Origin: Pseudomonadota bacterium
GTDB taxonomy: Bacteria > Pseudomonadota > Gammaproteobacteria > Steroidobacterales > Steroidobacteraceae
Length of the DNA: 64,000 nucleotides
NCBI GenBank assembly: GCA_025355105.1
Contig: JANYAE010000113.1
Location: forward strand, 38,094 to 102,093
Reading direction: 5' to 3'
A program made the position numbers and the translations under genes. Below are positions 10,636-20,396 of the stretch, in pieces; position 1 is the stretch's first letter; each line of letters opens with the position of its first letter. Under the pieces are notes generated by a model that was not told the origin of the DNA, did not search any database, and worked only from the letters and a program-made list of their open reading frames with translations.

Positions 10636-11595
10636 CTAGGCTGAATCCTCGGCACCGCAAGCCGCTGCTGCCCGGGCGAGCCGGTCGCGCACCGCCTCCC
10701 AGGCCGGATCCTGCGGGACCGCCTCGACGACGATCGTCGCCGCGCCAGCGTGGTCAAGGCGGCGCAGGTTCGCATACAGATCATGGGCGTAGTCGACGGG
10801 ACCTGCCGGGGCCGCCAGCCAGAGCAGGCCGCCGAAGCCCACCGGTGCCGGACGCCGCGCGAGCACGGCGCTTGCCGGCCCCGCGGTCGTCGCGAGCGCG
10901 GGGCCGGCGACCATCACCAGCCGCGTTGCCGGGGCATAGTGCGCGCGGCTCGTGCCCGGCGCGCGCGGGCCCTCCCCGGCCGCCGCGCGGCGCAAGGGTC
11001 CGGTCACGGCCTCAAGCTCGGCGGCGGCGATACCACCGGGGCGCACCAGCAGCGGCTCGCCGACCAGGCTGACGATGGTCGACTCAAGACCGACGCTGCA
11101 GTCGCCGCCGTCGAGCACGAAGGGGGCGTCCGACCCGAACTCCTCGCGCACGTGTTGCGCCGAGGTCGGGCTGACCCGGCCGTAGCGGTTCGCGGACGGG
11201 GCGGCGACGGCGCCGCCGAAGGCCGCGAGCAGCGCGCGCGCGAGCGGGTGCGACGGCACGCGCAGGCCGATGCTGTCCTGGCCGCCGGTCAGCGCGTCGG
11301 ACACCCCGGCCGCGCGCCGCAGAATCAGCGTCAGCGGTCCCGGCCAGAAGCGCGCCGCGAGCCGGCGCGCGGTCTCGGGCACCTCCGCCGCCCACTCCGC
11401 CAGCACGTCCGCCGACGCCAAATGCACGATCAGCGGGTGGCCGGTCGGCCGACGCTTGAGCGCGTAGATCTTGCCGACCGCGGCGTCGCTGCGCGCGTCG
11501 GCGCCGAGGCCGTAGACGGTCTCGGTCGGAAACGCCACCAGCTCGCCGGCACGGAGCAGGTCGGCCGCGCACGCGACGTCCTGAGCGGTCGTCAT
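10636..11595 (-). CDS. tsaC: L-threonylcarbamoyladenylate synthase, long Sua5 form
   Basis: Makes threonylcarbamoyl-AMP from threonine, bicarbonate and ATP for the t6A37 modification of ANN-decoding tRNAs. The YrdC domain spans about residues 5-190 with FPTETVYGLGADA and KRRPTGHPLIVHL; VAAPSANRYGRVSPT is the second signature. A C-terminal Sua5 domain (about 215-319) makes this the long form, unlike the short E. coli TsaC. The ATG overlaps the stop of the DUF72 gene by 4 bases, indicating coupling. Confidence 0.93.
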   Translation of the reverse strand: MTTAQDVACAADLLRAGELVAFPTETVYGLGADARSDAAVGKIYALKRRPTGHPLIVHLASADVLAEWAAEVPETARRLAARFWPGPLTLILRRAAGVSDALTGGQDSIGLRVPSHPLARALLAAFGGAVAAPSANRYGRVSPTSAQHVREEFGSDAPFVLDGGDCSVGLESTIVSLVGEPLLVRPGGIAAAELEAVTGPLRRAAAGEGPRAPGTSRAHYAPATRLVMVAGPALATTAGPASAVLARRPAPVGFGGLLWLAAPAGPVDYAHDLYANLRRLDHAGAATIVVEAVPQDPAWEAVRDRLARAAAACGAEDSA

Positions 11596-12608
11596 GCCGG
11601 CGGCAGCGGCTCGCGCGCACGGCGCTCGAGCTCACGCGCCAGCCCGAACAGCGTCAGCGGCGCGCAGCCCTCCGCCTTGTTGTTGGCGATCACGATCGCC
11701 TCGTTGCCACGGCCGAGGATCCGTGCGAGCAACGTCGCCACCGCGGCGCGGTTCGCGGGGTCAGGGTCGACGATCCGGTCGAACGGAAAGTAACGCTCGC
11801 GCGCCGCCTCGTAGTCCTGCTGCGGATGCAGCATCCAGCGCACGACCACCGCACCGGACAGCCAGGCGTTCTCGCCGAGCACCGCCGCCTGCTCGAGCAC
11901 ACCGGCCATCCGCGGGTGCACGTTGAAGCAGTGCGTGGCACCGTTGCGCGCCAGCACGTCCGCGTAGGCCGGCCCCAGCACCTCGCGGTTGCGCAGCTCG
12001 ATCGCGTACTGCGGTCCGCGCGGCAGCGCGTCGAGAAAGGCGCCGAGCGCATTGACGAACAGCTGCGGGTCCCGCGCGTAGGGCAGCCCGAACGGCGGGA
12101 ACTGGAACAGCAGCGCTCCGAGCCGCTCGCCGAGCCCTTCGACGACCGGCGTCACCACGCGCTCGATCGCGTAGCGCAGGTCGAGGAAGCGATCGACGTC
12201 GGGGGTCACTGCGACGTTGCGCGCCTGCCGGTCGATCGGCGTCGTCAGCGCCGCGTGCGCCTTGACGACGAAACGGAAGTCCGGCGGCACGATGCGCGCG
12301 TAGTGGCGGAATTCCTCGGCGCCGAGCGGCGCGTAGAACGCGCGGTCGACGCTGACCGCGCGCAGCAGCGGGTGACGGGAGTAGGCACCAAGGCCCTGGC
12401 GCGCGAGCATCTGCTCGCCGACCCGGTTGGCATAGACGATGCCCGCCCAGCCCGGGAAGGCCCAGCTGGAGGTCCCCAGCCGCAGGCCCGCCGGCAGCGC
12501 CGACGCCGCGCTCTCGAGGTCCGCCGGCAGCGGCGCGGCGCCGATCAGGTCGGCATCGGAGCCGCCGGTCGCGAACAGCTCGAACTGGGTGGAGGGATCG
12601 GGGATCAC
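11592..12608 (-). CDS. DUF72 (YecE-like) protein
   Basis: A 338-residue protein of the DUF72 family, a TIM-barrel fold with no proven reaction. LRLGTSSWAFPGWAGIVY (about 41-58), FRFVVKAHAALTTP and FQFPPFGLPY are the recognisable family blocks. It sits directly upstream of tsaC with a 4-base overlap, so the two share a transcript. The ATG at 12608 is the only start consistent with the conserved block. The 109 bases between it and the protease gene contain no further gene. Confidence 0.85.
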   Translation of the reverse strand: MIPDPSTQFELFATGGSDADLIGAAPLPADLESAASALPAGLRLGTSSWAFPGWAGIVYANRVGEQMLARQGLGAYSRHPLLRAVSVDRAFYAPLGAEEFRHYARIVPPDFRFVVKAHAALTTPIDRQARNVAVTPDVDRFLDLRYAIERVVTPVVEGLGERLGALLFQFPPFGLPYARDPQLFVNALGAFLDALPRGPQYAIELRNREVLGPAYADVLARNGATHCFNVHPRMAGVLEQAAVLGENAWLSGAVVVRWMLHPQQDYEAARERYFPFDRIVDPDPANRAAVATLLARILGRGNEAIVIANNKAEGCAPLTLFGLARELERRAREPLPPA

Positions 12609-12717
12609 GGCAAGATTCCCGGCGCTGGGGCCTGCAAGTTAATGAATGGCGCGCGTGCCGGCAACCGACGCCGTCACGGCCCGGCGATCTGCCCGCCGCG
12701 GCCGTGGCGCCGGCCGC

Positions 12718-15594
12718 TCAGTCCAGGGCGCGGCGCTCCCAGTCGACCGCGCCGCGGCGCAGCTCGTAGGTTGGCCAGTACTTCTTGTCGAGCTTGAGCG
12801 TGATCACGTCGGTGGAGTTGTTCCACGTGACGGTCTTGAGCCGGAGCGAGGCCCGATCCTGCTTGCCGCCGACCGCGGCCAGGAACGCATCGAGATCCGG
12901 CGTCGGCTTGCCGTCAACCTCGACGATCCGCCGCCCGGCCCAGAGCCCGTAGCGGGTCGCCGGCGAGCCGTAGAGGAAGAAGGCGACGAACACGCCGTTA
13001 GGCGCGACGCCGCGCTGCGCCGCGAGCGCGCGGTGCGGCGCCTGCAGGATCGCGCCGGCCCAGACCAGCACCCGATCGAGGTCGGCCCCACGCAGTGCCG
13101 CGGTCGCCAGCTCGACCGTCAGCTCGGCGCCGTTGCGCCAGACCGTGACGCGCAGCTTTGGCTGCTGCACGGCCTGGTCAACCTCGCGGAAACGGTTGAC
13201 GACCTTGTCGTCGATCGTCAGTAGCAGGTCGCCGGTCTGCAGCTGCTCGGCGGCCGCCGAGCCGGCCACCAGCCGCCCGACGCCGAGCACCTGGCGCCGC
13301 CCCGGGCTGTGGGCTTCCACGCGTCGCACCCACTCCTCGTTCAGCCCGAGCTTGCGGGCCACCGACAGCGGCACGGTCTGCAGCTCCGCCTCGAGCGAGC
13401 GAAGCGGACGGCCGCTGCGCACCATATCAACCATCGCCGTAACGACCTCGGTTGGCACGCCGAGATTCTGCTGCTGCAGCTCGCGACCGCTGTCGAACGC
13501 GAAGCTCGACCACAGCGCGCGCACGTCGCCGGCCTTGTCGGTGATGACGCCGTCAAAGTCGGTCGGGCCGTTGACCAGCGTCACCACCTCGAGATTGGCG
13601 TCGCGGAACGCGAGCGTCCGCGACAGCGGAAACTGCGCCGCCTCGACCGCCGCGACCTTGCTCTCGAGCGCCGCGAGACGCTGGTCGGCGCGCAGCCCGA
13701 TCACCCAGACGCCGTCGCCCGGCGCCAACTCCTTGGAGGAGAAGCGCGCCGCGCGGACCGGCGTCGTGCCGATCAGCTTCGGATCGTAGGAGATCACCGC
13801 GAGGTTGTGCAGCGGGTGGATGTACTCGACGCGTCCCGGGACTTCGATCGTGCCGGCGAAGGTCAGCCGGACGTCGCCGAGCGCGACCGGCACCGTGTTG
13901 CGATCGGTGACGACGAGACCGCGCGCCGCATCGACGACGACTCCGGTGCCGCGGTAGCTGCGTTCGGTAACCCCGGACACCGAGTACGGCATGTCGAAGT
14001 TGATGACCACCAGCGACGGCGCGAGCCGCTCGGCGCGCGCGTCGCCGCTGTCGCCGAAGGTCGTGCTGGCCGGCTCCGGCGGCGTCGGCGGCGGGCCGTC
14101 GGCGAGCGTGCGGCACGGCCAGTAGCCGAGTGTGTCGTCGCGCTTGCAGCGCCGCGCCGGGAACCACTGGCGGTCGACACGGACGACGCGGACCTGCTGC
14201 GAGCGCGTGTCCTCGAGCGTGAAGAAGCGCACCGTGGCGCGATCGCCCTGCGCCAGATCGGCGACCACCTTCTCGAAATCGTCGAGGTTCTTCAGCGGCT
14301 TGCCGTTGAACGACGCGAGCACCGCACCGCGCGGCACGCCGGCCGAGCCGAACACGTAGCCAGGATTGGCGACGTACACGCCGCGAATCGGCACGTTCAT
14401 GTGCCGCGCCATCTGGTACGAGAGCCGGTTGACGACCGCGTCGCCGAACTCGACGTACTCGTCCGGCGTGATCGCGTGCAGGTCCTCGACCGGCAGCTCG
14501 CGGCTGAGCAGCGCGCCGCCGCGTTGAACTTCGAGCCGCAGCGTCCGTCCGACCGACTCGTCGAGAATGCCCTCGAGTGTCAGGAATTCGGTGACGTAGC
14601 GACCGTCGACGCGCACCAGCACGTCGCCGGGCTCGAGCACGCCGTCGCTGGCCGAGCCCGGCTGCACTTCCTTGACCACCAGCATACCGACCTGCTTCGG
14701 AAACGCCCGCCGCACCTCGGCTTCGGTGTCCTGCTTCAGGCCGAGGCGCCGCAGCTCATCGTAGGGCGTGTACTCGAAGACGATCTCGAGCGTGCCACGC
14801 GGCACCGGCTTGCCATCCTGGATCAGCTTCAGCGCCCGCACCACCCGGTCGAGCGGCAGATAGAAGCTTGACGCCGCCTGGCTCGAGCCGCCGGCGTTGA
14901 GCGCGACCGCCCGGCCCTTCACGTCCAGCACCGGCGAGCCGGACGAGCCGCCGGAGGTGCTGGAAGCCGCCTGGTAATAGAAGGTGTTGAAGTCGTTGTA
15001 CTTGCCGACGCCGTAGGCCGGCGCGTCGCGGTCGAGCCGCGCCAGCGTGCCCGCCAGGATCGACAACTGCTCGCCGGCGTCGTTGCCGACGACGCGGATC
15101 TCGGTGCCGATCTTCGCGCCTTCCGGCGCGAGCGGGATCTGCTGCGGCTGAATGAAGCGCAGCTTCGCCGGGTCGTAATGGTAGATGCCGAAGTCGTGCA
15201 CCGGGTCGCGGTACACCGGATAGAGCTGCACTTCCTCGCGATTCATGAAGACCGCCTGCGCCGTCACCGGTCCCGGTGTCACGACGTGGCGGTTGGTCAG
15301 GATCAGGCCGCGCTTCGCGTCGACCACGAAGCCGGTCGCCTGGGCAGACGAGTTCCACTCGGTGTCGAAGGCCCGCGTTTCGTCGATCTGGATCGCGACC
15401 ACCCCCACCGCGATGCGCTCGAGCGTACGCGCCCATTCGGGCCGCTCCTCGATCGAGTCCGCGCCGACCGCCGCGGCGGCCGCGGTCGCACCACTCGCGC
15501 CCGCGGCGGCAGCCTGCGGCTCGGCTGGTGCCCCGCCGGCCGCCAGACCGAGGAGCAGCACCGCCGCGGCTCGCGCGCGTACGTCGATCAGCAT
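12718..15594 (-). CDS. Double HtrA/PDZ serine protease resembling Nma111
   Basis: A 958-residue protein with a signal-peptide-like N-terminus (1-25). The first trypsin-like domain has H103 (LTNRHVV), D134 (RDPVHDFG) and S218 (GGSSGSPV), followed by two PDZ regions. A second protease-like domain (about 545-745) has lost the triad: the histidine position reads VTDRNTVP and the serine region reads GVITDKAGDVRALW. Two more PDZ-like regions follow. From memory, this order and many strings (YNDFNT, DLHAITPDEYVE, LSYQMAR, VDRNTVP-like, YWPTYELRR) match the whole length of fungal Nma111. A role in envelope protein quality control is inferred. Confidence 0.85.
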   Translation of the reverse strand: MLIDVRARAAAVLLLGLAAGGAPAEPQAAAAGASGATAAAAAVGADSIEERPEWARTLERIAVGVVAIQIDETRAFDTEWNSSAQATGFVVDAKRGLILTNRHVVTPGPVTAQAVFMNREEVQLYPVYRDPVHDFGIYHYDPAKLRFIQPQQIPLAPEGAKIGTEIRVVGNDAGEQLSILAGTLARLDRDAPAYGVGKYNDFNTFYYQAASSTSGGSSGSPVLDVKGRAVALNAGGSSQAASSFYLPLDRVVRALKLIQDGKPVPRGTLEIVFEYTPYDELRRLGLKQDTEAEVRRAFPKQVGMLVVKEVQPGSASDGVLEPGDVLVRVDGRYVTEFLTLEGILDESVGRTLRLEVQRGGALLSRELPVEDLHAITPDEYVEFGDAVVNRLSYQMARHMNVPIRGVYVANPGYVFGSAGVPRGAVLASFNGKPLKNLDDFEKVVADLAQGDRATVRFFTLEDTRSQQVRVVRVDRQWFPARRCKRDDTLGYWPCRTLADGPPPTPPEPASTTFGDSGDARAERLAPSLVVINFDMPYSVSGVTERSYRGTGVVVDAARGLVVTDRNTVPVALGDVRLTFAGTIEVPGRVEYIHPLHNLAVISYDPKLIGTTPVRAARFSSKELAPGDGVWVIGLRADQRLAALESKVAAVEAAQFPLSRTLAFRDANLEVVTLVNGPTDFDGVITDKAGDVRALWSSFAFDSGRELQQQNLGVPTEVVTAMVDMVRSGRPLRSLEAELQTVPLSVARKLGLNEEWVRRVEAHSPGRRQVLGVGRLVAGSAAAEQLQTGDLLLTIDDKVVNRFREVDQAVQQPKLRVTVWRNGAELTVELATAALRGADLDRVLVWAGAILQAPHRALAAQRGVAPNGVFVAFFLYGSPATRYGLWAGRRIVEVDGKPTPDLDAFLAAVGGKQDRASLRLKTVTWNNSTDVITLKLDKKYWPTYELRRGAVDWERRALD

Positions 15595-15616
15595 GGGCTT
15601 TACTCCGTCGCTCAGG

Positions 15617-16549
15617 TCAGAAGCGGTAGCCGAACGCAGCGTGGAAACGCTCGCCGATCTCGTCCGCGGTGAAGTGGTGCGACTGCGTGCCGTGCTTCGC
15701 GATCTTGAGCGCGCCCATCAGCGAGGCCAGCCGGCCGGTCGTCGGCCAGTCGAAGCCGCGCGTGAGCCCGACGATGAAGCCGGCCCGGTAGGCGTCGCCG
15801 CAGCCGGTCGGGTCGACGACGCGCTCGGCGCGCACCGCCGGGATCTCGGTCACCCGGCCGTCGGCATAGATCCGCGAGCCCTCGGCGCCACCCGTGACGA
15901 CGTAGGCACGGCAGCGCGCCGCGATCGCCTCGGGCGCGAGCCCGGTCCGCTCCTGGATCAGCTGACCCTCGTAGTCGTTGACGATCACCCAGCTGGCCTG
16001 GTCGAGGAACACCTCGAGGTCCTGGCCGCCGAACATCGGCAGGCCCTGGCCGACGTCGAAGATGAACGGGATGCCGGCATCCGCGAACTGCTGCGCGTGG
16101 CGGATCATGCCGTCGCGGCTGTCAGGGCCGACGAGCCCGAGCGAGATTCCGGCGCCAAGCGGCACCGCGAGCTCGCCCGAGTACTGCATCGCGCCGGGGT
16201 GGAAGGCGGTGATCTGGTTGTCATCCAGGTCGGTGGTGATAAAGGCCTGCGCCGTGTAGCTGTCCGGAATGCGGCGCACGTGCTCGAGGCTGAGACCGTG
16301 GCGGCGCATCCAAGTTTCATACGGATCGAAATCGTCGCCGACGGTCGCGAGCACCTGTGCCTTCACGCCGAGCAGGCCGAGGTTGTAGGCAATGTTGCCG
16401 GCGACCCCGCCGAAGTTGCGGCGCAGCTGCGGCACCAGGAACGACACCGACAGCATGTGGATGCGATCGGGCAGGATGTGTTCCTTGAAGCGCCCGTCGA
16501 ACACCATCACGGTGTCGTAGGCAATCGAGCCGCAGATCATCACTGTCAT
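15617..16549 (-). CDS. PfkB-family carbohydrate/nucleoside kinase (adenosine-kinase-like)
   Basis: A 310-residue ribokinase-fold enzyme. The glycine pair GGVAGNIAYNLGLLG (about 48-62) binds the sugar, and DPTGCGDAYRAGFIVG (about 255-270) is the PfkB signature with the catalytic aspartate and anion hole. Length and pattern are closest to bacterial adenosine kinase or ribokinase-like proteins; the substrate cannot be set from sequence. Start ATG at 16549 is preceded by GGGAGG. It lies between the protease gene (22 bases away) and a 90-base gap before dgkA with no visible gene. Confidence 0.83.
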   Translation of the reverse strand: MTVMICGSIAYDTVMVFDGRFKEHILPDRIHMLSVSFLVPQLRRNFGGVAGNIAYNLGLLGVKAQVLATVGDDFDPYETWMRRHGLSLEHVRRIPDSYTAQAFITTDLDDNQITAFHPGAMQYSGELAVPLGAGISLGLVGPDSRDGMIRHAQQFADAGIPFIFDVGQGLPMFGGQDLEVFLDQASWVIVNDYEGQLIQERTGLAPEAIAARCRAYVVTGGAEGSRIYADGRVTEIPAVRAERVVDPTGCGDAYRAGFIVGLTRGFDWPTTGRLASLMGALKIAKHGTQSHHFTADEIGERFHAAFGYRF

Positions 16550-16639
16550 CGCGACGGCCTCCCGAGAAAGCGGCCACCATACCGGCCGGCGACGGGCGCC
16601 GCCACCGGCCCGTCACGGATTTCGCGCACGGAAGCCCGG

Positions 16640-17038
16640 TCAGTGGCCGAGCAGCACCAGGATCCAGGTGGCTGCGAGCAGCAGGAACGAGACGAATACC
16701 GCCGCGGAGCCGAGGTCCTTGGCGAGGCCCGACAGCGCGTGACGCTCGGTGCCGATGCGGTCGATCGCCGTCTCGATGGCGCTGTTGAGCAGTTCGACGA
16801 TCAGGATCAGCAGCATCGGCCCGATCAGCACCGCGCGTTCGACGCCGGTGCCGCCGAACCACAGCGCCGCCGGGATGGCGACCAGCGCGAGCAGGCACTC
16901 CTGACGGAACGCCTCCTCCTCGCGCCAGCAACCGGCGAGCCCCTGCCACGTGTTGCCGAAGGCCCTCAGCAAGCGCGCGATGCCCCGCGGCTTCGCGCCG
17001 GGGCGGACGGTGCCATGACTCGCTTCCGATGAACTCAT
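16640..17038 (-). CDS. dgkA: Diacylglycerol kinase
   Basis: A 132-residue integral membrane kinase that phosphorylates diacylglycerol to phosphatidate. Three hydrophobic helices and the signature [15 protein letters not shown] with its catalytic glutamates are present. The chosen ATG at 17038 overlaps the gcvPB stop by 4 bases (ATGA) and gives an N-terminus of normal length; a longer in-frame reading into gcvPB is rejected. The coupling places dgkA as the last gene of the riboswitch-controlled glycine cleavage operon, an unusual regulatory setting for a lipid kinase. Confidence 0.92.
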   Translation of the reverse strand: MSSSEASHGTVRPGAKPRGIARLLRAFGNTWQGLAGCWREEEAFRQECLLALVAIPAALWFGGTGVERAVLIGPMLLILIVELLNSAIETAIDRIGTERHALSGLAKDLGSAAVFVSFLLLAATWILVLLGH

Positions 17039-18516
17039 GCTGCGGGCTTCCAGGTCAGATCCAGCTGCTTCGCCGCACGCACGTCGTCGAGGCGACGCAC
17101 CGGCAGCGTGTAGGGTGCGCCCTTGAGCCGGCTCGGGTCCGCCGCGGCCTCGCGCTGGATCGCGATCATCGCATCGACGAAGCCGTCGAGCGCCTCCTTG
17201 GCCTCGGTCTCGGTCGGCTCGATCAGCAGGCATTCGGGCACGAGCAGCGGAAAGTAGGTGGTCGGCGCGTGGTAGCCGAAGTCCAGCAGGCGCTTGGCGA
17301 AGTCCATCGCCGTCGCGCCGTGCTCGCGCGCCTCGCGCTTCATCGTCAGGATGAACTCGTGGGTCGCGCGCCGGCTCGGGTACGCCGGCTCGAAGCCTGC
17401 CTGGCGAAAGCGCGCCAGCAGATAGTTTGCGTTCAGCGTCGCGTACTCGCCGATGCGCTGCATGCCCTCGCGGCCGACCATGCGCATGTAGATATAGGCC
17501 CTGAGCAGCACGCCGGCGTTGCCCATGAAGCCCGACAGCCGGCCGATCGACGCCGGCAGGTCGCGCTCATCGAGCCAGCGATAGGTGTCACCGTCGCGGC
17601 CGACCACCGGGATCGGCAGGTAGGGCAGCAGTCGCGCGCCGACGCCGACCGCGCCGGCGCCAGGCCCGCCGCCGCCGTGCGGCGTCGAGAAGGTCTTGTG
17701 CAGGTTCATGTGAATGACGTCGAAACCCATGTCGCCCGGCCGAACCTTGCCGAGGATCGCGTTGAGGTTCGCGCCGTCGTAGTACAGCAGGCCGCCGGCC
17801 GCGTGCACCAGCTTCTCGATGTCCGCGATTGTGCGCTCGAAGACGCCGAGCGTCGACGGATTGGTCAGCATGATGCCGGCGGTGTTCGGTCCGACGACAT
17901 TGCGCAGCGCGTCGAGGTCGCAGTCGCCTTCGGCGTTGCACGGGATCTCGATCACCTTCATGCCGCACATCGATGCGGTGGCCGGGTTCGTGCCGTGCGC
18001 CGCTTCCGGCACGATGATCTCGTTGCGCGCGAGATCGCCGCGCGCACGGTGGTAGGCGCGGATCATCGCGACCCCGGCGAACTCGCCCTGCGCTCCGGCC
18101 ATCGGCGTCAGCGACACGCCCTGCATGCCGGTCACCTCCTTGAGCATCTCCTGCAGCTCGTGCAGGCACGCGAGCACGCCCTGGCCGAGCGACACCGGCG
18201 CGAGCGGATGCCGGCCGAGAAACTCGGGCAGCATCGCGTACTGGTTGCAGCCGCGCGGGTTGTATTTCATCGTGCACGAGCCGAGCGGATAGAAGTGCGT
18301 GTCGATCGAGAAGTTCAGTTGCGAGAGGCGCGTGTAGTGGCGCACCGCCTGCAGCTCGGAAACCTCCGGTAGCAGCGGCCGACGCCGGCGGCGCAGCTCC
18401 GCCGGCACCTGCGCCGCGAGCGGTGGCGGCATCTGCGCCGTCGCGCCGCGGCCGGGCCGCGACAGCTCGAAGATCGTCGGTTCGCGCTGCGCGGCGCCGC
18501 TTTGGGTGTCACTCAT
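17035..18516 (-). CDS. gcvPB: Glycine dehydrogenase (decarboxylating) subunit 2
   Basis: C-terminal subunit of the two-chain P-protein, which decarboxylates glycine and passes aminomethyl to the lipoyl arm of GcvH. 493 residues from the ATG at 18516. The PLP lysine is in [17 protein letters not shown], and [13 protein letters not shown] near residue 77 is conserved. A longer in-frame ATG at 18663 lies within gcvPA and gives a low-complexity non-family N-terminus, so it was rejected. It follows gcvPA by 13 bases and overlaps dgkA by 4. Confidence 0.95.
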   Translation of the reverse strand: MSDTQSGAAQREPTIFELSRPGRGATAQMPPPLAAQVPAELRRRRRPLLPEVSELQAVRHYTRLSQLNFSIDTHFYPLGSCTMKYNPRGCNQYAMLPEFLGRHPLAPVSLGQGVLACLHELQEMLKEVTGMQGVSLTPMAGAQGEFAGVAMIRAYHRARGDLARNEIIVPEAAHGTNPATASMCGMKVIEIPCNAEGDCDLDALRNVVGPNTAGIMLTNPSTLGVFERTIADIEKLVHAAGGLLYYDGANLNAILGKVRPGDMGFDVIHMNLHKTFSTPHGGGGPGAGAVGVGARLLPYLPIPVVGRDGDTYRWLDERDLPASIGRLSGFMGNAGVLLRAYIYMRMVGREGMQRIGEYATLNANYLLARFRQAGFEPAYPSRRATHEFILTMKREAREHGATAMDFAKRLLDFGYHAPTTYFPLLVPECLLIEPTETEAKEALDGFVDAMIAIQREAAADPSRLKGAPYTLPVRRLDDVRAAKQLDLTWKPAA

Positions 18517-18529
18517 CGGCTCATCCTCC

Positions 18530-19903
18530 TCACGCCGCCCGCGCGGTGCCGAGCACCGCACGCAGCGCCGATGCGTAGTTCGCGATGTCGCCTGTCGTCT
18601 TGGTCTCGGTGGCGCAGATGAGCAAGGCCTGGCCGAGCTCGGGGTAGTCGTGCGAGGCGTCATAGCCGCCGGCGATGCCGCGACGCGCGAGCTCCTCGAG
18701 CACCGGGCCGACGGGCCGTTCGAGCCTGAGGAGCGCCTCGTGGAAGCGCGGCGTCGTGAAGACCTCGCGCACCCCTTTGATCCTGGTCAGTTCGGCGACC
18801 AGCTCCGCGGTGCGCGCCATCGACGCGCTCGCCACGCGTTCGAGTCCCTCCGGGCCGACGATCGCGAGGTAGATGGTGGCCGCGCTCATCAGCAGTCCCT
18901 GATTGGTGCAGATGTTCGAGGTCGCCTTGCCGCGGCGGATGTGCTGCTCGCGCGCCTGCAGCGTCAGCGTAAAGCCCGGCCGGCCGTCGAGATCGAGGGT
19001 GCGGCCGACGATCCGGCCCGGCATTTGCCGGACGTGCTCCATGCGCGTGGTCATGAAGCCAAAATACGGCCCGCCGGCGGCGAGCGGCACGCCGAGCGGC
19101 TGGCCCTCGCCGACCGCGATGTCGACGCCGTGCTCCCCCCACTCGCCCGGTGGCTTGAGCAGCGCCAGCGAGGTCGGATTGACGACCGCAATCACGAGCG
19201 CTCCTTGCTTGTGCGCCCAGTCGGTCAGCCGATCGACGTCCTCGAGCGTGCCGAAGAAGTTCGGCTGCTGGATCACGACCGCCGTGATGTCCTCGCCTGT
19301 GTGGCGCGCGAGCGAATCGAATGCCGTCTGACCGGACGCCGCATCGAAGCCGACCTCCTCGAAGCGCAGGTTCTGGTTGCCCGCGATCGCGTGCACGCAC
19401 TTGCGGTAGGTCGGATTGACGGCCTTCGGCATCAGGATACGCAGCGACTTCGAGCGGCGGTTGGCCCGCACCGCCATCAGGCACGCCTCCGCGAGACCCG
19501 AGGCGCCGTCGTAGAGCGAGGCGTTGGAGACCTCCATGCCCGTCAGGCTGGCGATCATCGTTTGGTACTCGTAGATCGTCTGCAGAGTGCCCTGGCTGGC
19601 CTCCGCCTGATAGGGCGTGTACGCGGAGTAAATCTCGCCGCGCGTCACAATCGCCCAGACCGCCGCCGGAATGTGGTGCTCGTAGGCCCCGGCGCCGATG
19701 AAGTTCAGCGGCCGCCCGTCGCGCGCCGCGCGCTCGGACATCAGCCGGCCGATCTCCATCTCGGAAGCGGCGGGCGGAAGCGCGGTGAGCGGCGCGGCAC
19801 GCAGCGCCGGCGGGATCTAGTCGAACAGGTCCTCGATGCGCTCAACGCCGATCGTCGCGAGCATCTGCCGAACGTCGTCGTCGGTGTGCGGGATGAAGGC
19901 CAT
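18530..19903 (-). CDS. gcvPA: Glycine dehydrogenase (decarboxylating) subunit 1, with in-frame TAG at codon 29
   Basis: N-terminal subunit of the split glycine decarboxylase. The ATG at 19903 has GGAGAG six bases upstream and starts the usual family N-terminus ([20 protein letters not shown]). Codon 29 is TAG where the family has glutamate (LFD-stop-IPPALR), and the frame then continues uninterrupted for 428 codons, ending at 18530. The first later ATG is codon 49 (19759), without a clear ribosome site; starting there would give a 409-residue protein lacking the N-terminal segment. Either the gene is disrupted, the TAG is read through, the internal start is used, or the base is a sequence error. 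Confidence 0.85.
19817..19819 (-). other. In-frame amber codon in gcvPA
   Basis: The plus-strand bases CTA at 19817-19819 read TAG on the coding strand, exactly in frame with the ATG at 19903 and with the rest of gcvPA. One base change (G to T in GAG) explains it. It lies within a CTAG tetramer, which is rare in most bacterial genomes. Confidence 0.9.
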
Positions 19904-19941
19904 GATCTCTCCAGGTGGGCGCGTCTGCGCGAAGGCCGACG

Positions 19942-20340
19942 CTACTCGGCGGACTCGGCGAGCAGGCGCTGGTAGCCGCTCGCGTCGAGCAGCGCCTCGA
20001 GGTCCTCAATTGCGGCGGGCTTGAGCTTCCACAGCCAGCCCTCGCCGTACGGATCGGTATTGATCTTTTCCGGGGCGTCGGCCAGTCCGCCGTTGCCCTC
20101 GAGCACCGTTCCGGCGAGCGGCGCGTAGACATCCGACGCGGCCTTGACCGACTCGACGACCGCGCACGCCTCGCCGGCGGCCAGCGTCCGGCCGGACTCC
20201 GGCGTTTCGGCGAATACCAGGTCGCCGAGCGCGTGCTGCGCGTGGTCGGTGATGCCGATCGTCGCCGTGCCGTCGGGGTTCTTGCGGACCCACTCGTGCG
20301 ACTTCGTATAGCGGAGCTCGGCCGGAACGTTGTTGCTCAT
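19942..20340 (-). CDS. gcvH: Glycine cleavage system H protein
   Basis: A 132-residue lipoyl carrier protein that shuttles the aminomethyl group between P, T and L proteins. The lipoylated lysine is K66 in [14 protein letters not shown]. Family blocks YTKSHEWV (11-18) and the [14 protein letters not shown] segment are intact. The start has GAGG eight bases upstream. It is 56 bases downstream of gcvT and 38 bases upstream of gcvPA in the same operon. The dihydrolipoamide dehydrogenase (L protein) is not encoded here, as is common. Confidence 0.97.
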   Translation of the reverse strand: MSNNVPAELRYTKSHEWVRKNPDGTATIGITDHAQHALGDLVFAETPESGRTLAAGEACAVVESVKAASDVYAPLAGTVLEGNGGLADAPEKINTDPYGEGWLWKLKPAAIEDLEALLDASGYQRLLAESAE

Positions 20341-20396
20341 GCGGACATCCTCACCAGGGTGGCGGTCGGGGAATGGGAAATCGGTGTCGCGGCGCG

